Of a stretch of 5,642 bases of DNA, positions 4,051 through 5,642 are shown in pieces (within the stretch, counting starts at the first letter, position 1; each line of letters starts with the position of its first letter). Under the pieces are notes generated by a model. It did not search any database. It saw nothing but the letters and a program-made list of their open reading frames with translations, and had not been told where the DNA came from. The stretch lies in assembly GCA_025453735.1 (NCBI GenBank), contig JALOPY010000535.1, positions 1 to 5,642 of the forward strand, given 5' to 3'. The translations under genes were made by a program, and so were the position numbers. The stretch is from a bacterium (GTDB lineage Bacteria; Zhuqueibacterota; Zhuqueibacteria; Thermofontimicrobiales; Thermofontimicrobiaceae).

Positions 4051-5642
4051 ATGAAACGACTCTGGATTTGTTCGGCACTTTTATTATTGCTCTTGCTGCT
4101 TTTCATTCCAAATCTATTCACCAGCGATTTCGCCAAAGAGACGTTTATAAAATGTTCGCCCCAGCTAAGGCTTTTATTGAAAAAAGACCAAGCCCTGCTT
4201 CACAAATATGATTCACTTTATGAAATCGAAACGGATCGGCAGCAACCGAATTATCATGTCGTCATTAAATTTTCGAACAGCGAAGCCAGCCTCAACATTC
4301 CTGCCGTGAAAGTCGAAGCAGTGATTGGTCAAATCGCCACTGCTAAAGTGTCATTTGAAGGAGTGGCTAATCTGGCAAAATGTGAAGCAGTCGAATGGAT
4401 CGATATTTCGAGATACCTCGAGCCCTGTCTCGATGTCAGCCGGGTGTCCACAGAAGTCGATCATGTTTACAGTGGCAATCCGTCGTATCGCGGGAATGGT
4501 GTTCTGGTGGGAGTTTTTGATTCCGGGATTGACTGGCGCCATGAAGACTTCATCGATAACCAGGGCAAATCCCGGATTTTATATCTCTGGGACGTGACCG
4601 ATGACGCAGGTCCGCATCCCGCGGGATTTGATTATGGCAGCGAATACACGCAAGCGCAAATCAACGATGAAATTGATGGAAGTCCTACTGGATTGGTTCG
4701 TGAAAAAGATGTGAGTGGTCATGGCACGCATGTCGCTGGCATTGCAGCCGGGGATGGCTCAGCAACCGGAAATGGTTATCCGGCAAAACGCTATATTGGG
4801 ATGGCGCCCCAGGCAGATATGATTATCGTCAAAGGCGGAGTTGGTGGCTTTTCCACGACGAATCAGATCAATGGCACATCGTACATTATGAAAAAGGCGG
4901 AGCAATTGAAACGTCCCGTCGTGATTAATTTTAGTATTGGAGGACAGTACGGCGCACATGACGGGACAGATTTGCACGAACAGGCAATCGATGCTGCGGT
5001 GGGGGCTGGAAAGATAATTGTTGTCGCCGCTGCAAACGAGGGAGATTATCCCATCCACGCCAGCGGAAAAGTGAGTAATGGCAGCTCCATCACGACAAGT
5101 TTTACTGTGAAAGACGATGCCGAAGACTTCTGGATCGATCTCTGGCATGAGGGCAGCGACCGGATGAGCATTACCATCACCACGCCGGACGGCTTCACTA
5201 CTCCAGCTAAAATATCGGGCAGCGCTGATGAGGGAGTCACCTGGGATACCAATAGCGGTCGCATCGAGCTCTTTGCCGTATCAAAAAGTCCGAATAACCA
5301 GGATTATAATTTTTATTTCGAAGCAAACAACGAGGGCGGCACTGACGTTAAAACTGGCGATTGGAGTTTCACAATTACAGGCGTTCAGGTTACGAATGGT
5401 AGATTCGATGCGTGGGCAGAGAAGTCCAGTGTTGAATTGACATCCAATCTGGATTATTCCATGCTGGTTGGAATGCCAGGAACGGCGCGACAGGCGATTA
5501 CCGTTGCTTCCTATTGCACCAAGAAACAGTGGAAAGCAGAGGATGGCTCGACATATAGTTACAGCAGCAATCCTGCGTTATGGGATATTTCTGCTTTTAG
5601 CAGTCCGGGTCCAACAAGAGATGGAAGAGAAAAACCGGAGAT
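4051..5642 (+). CDS. secreted subtilisin-like serine protease (peptidase family S8), 3' end outside window
   Basis: The frame is open for 530 codons to the window edge. ATG 4051 has AAGGA (4039-4043) 7 nt upstream. Residues 1-28 are a Sec signal peptide with eight consecutive leucines (10-17), likely cleaved after DFA28. Residues ~35-135 look like an inhibitor I9-type propeptide, ending in the AKCEAVEWIDIS segment typical of these folds. The catalytic domain shows Asp157 in GVFDSGIDWRHEDF, His224 in SGHGTHVAGIAAG, and oxyanion-hole Asn329 in VVAAANEGD. FSSPGPTRDGR (516-526) normally precedes the GTSMAxP box, so the catalytic Ser lies a little beyond the window. Between Asn329 and that segment about 130 residues form a beta-rich insertion, as in larger multi-domain S8 enzymes; simple subtilisins have far less. 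It should act outside the cytoplasm on proteins, in nutrition or maturation. The gene has its own promoter and no obvious partner in the window. Confidence 0.92.
   Translation, partial: MKRLWICSALLLLLLLLFIPNLFTSDFAKETFIKCSPQLRLLLKKDQALLHKYDSLYEIETDRQQPNYHVVIKFSNSEASLNIPAVKVEAVIGQIATAKVSFEGVANLAKCEAVEWIDISRYLEPCLDVSRVSTEVDHVYSGNPSYRGNGVLVGVFDSGIDWRHEDFIDNQGKSRILYLWDVTDDAGPHPAGFDYGSEYTQAQINDEIDGSPTGLVREKDVSGHGTHVAGIAAGDGSATGNGYPAKRYIGMAPQADMIIVKGGVGGFSTTNQINGTSYIMKKAEQLKRPVVINFSIGGQYGAHDGTDLHEQAIDAAVGAGKIIVVAAANEGDYPIHASGKVSNGSSITTSFTVKDDAEDFWIDLWHEGSDRMSITITTPDGFTTPAKISGSADEGVTWDTNSGRIELFAVSKSPNNQDYNFYFEANNEGGTDVKTGDWSFTITGVQVTNGRFDAWAEKSSVELTSNLDYSMLVGMPGTARQAITVASYCTKKQWKAEDGSTYSYSSNPALWDISAFSSPGPTRDGREKPE

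Noticed and set aside
4759..5264. Minus-strand open frames within the subtilase gene
   Set aside because: The plus frame carries all S8 motifs and runs unbroken; these are antisense shadows.

Overview
The window looks like chromosomal DNA of an uncultured or little-studied bacterium near the Bacteroidota or the wider FCB group (candidate phyla such as KSB1 or Calditrichota would fit). This placement is an inference from three things. The ECF sigma fragment at the left edge has Bacteroidota-style wording. The best promoters read TTGACA, 17 bp, then TAnnTT(T)G. Two of the larger proteins are exported and have long Sec signal peptides. No phage, CRISPR, tRNA, rRNA or insertion sequence was recognised.

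Layout. Bases 1-138 (+) hold the middle of an ECF sigma factor gene that stops abruptly near base 120. There it abuts the 3' end of a minus-strand gene for a secreted protein of unknown function (1499 down to 36). The last ~27 codons of that gene are antisense to the sigma fragment, so both genes appear cut at the same junction. From 1500 to 1824 lies a divergent control region with a promoter on each strand and a 13-bp inverted repeat almost midway between them. The plus-strand promoter opens a short unit (about 1754-1960) that ends in a strong intrinsic terminator. It may be a small RNA or encode a 41-residue protein. A second small unit (about 2011-2360) has two good ribosome binding sites, a 10-codon leader frame, a 79-codon frame and a second terminator built like the first.

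Next comes a ClpP-type protease gene (2395-3021) with Ser and His in place but Glu where the catalytic Asp is expected. After 27 bp starts a gene for a membrane-anchored protein of unknown function (3049-3859). Its 5' part is broken by a 40-bp tandem duplication (3120-3199, 39 of 40 identical), which shifts the frame. Removing one copy joins the membrane segment (37 residues) to the downstream domain (219 residues) in one 256-residue protein. This is the most striking feature here. A terminator (3897-3930) closes the pair. A separate promoter then drives a secreted subtilisin-family protease (4051 to the window end, incomplete).

Working together: clpP and the membrane protein gene are probably co-transcribed, so the latter may be a membrane partner of the ClpP-like peptidase. 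The secreted unknown protein and the subtilase are independent units. The link between the two small units and clpP is unresolved, because a terminator separates each from what follows.
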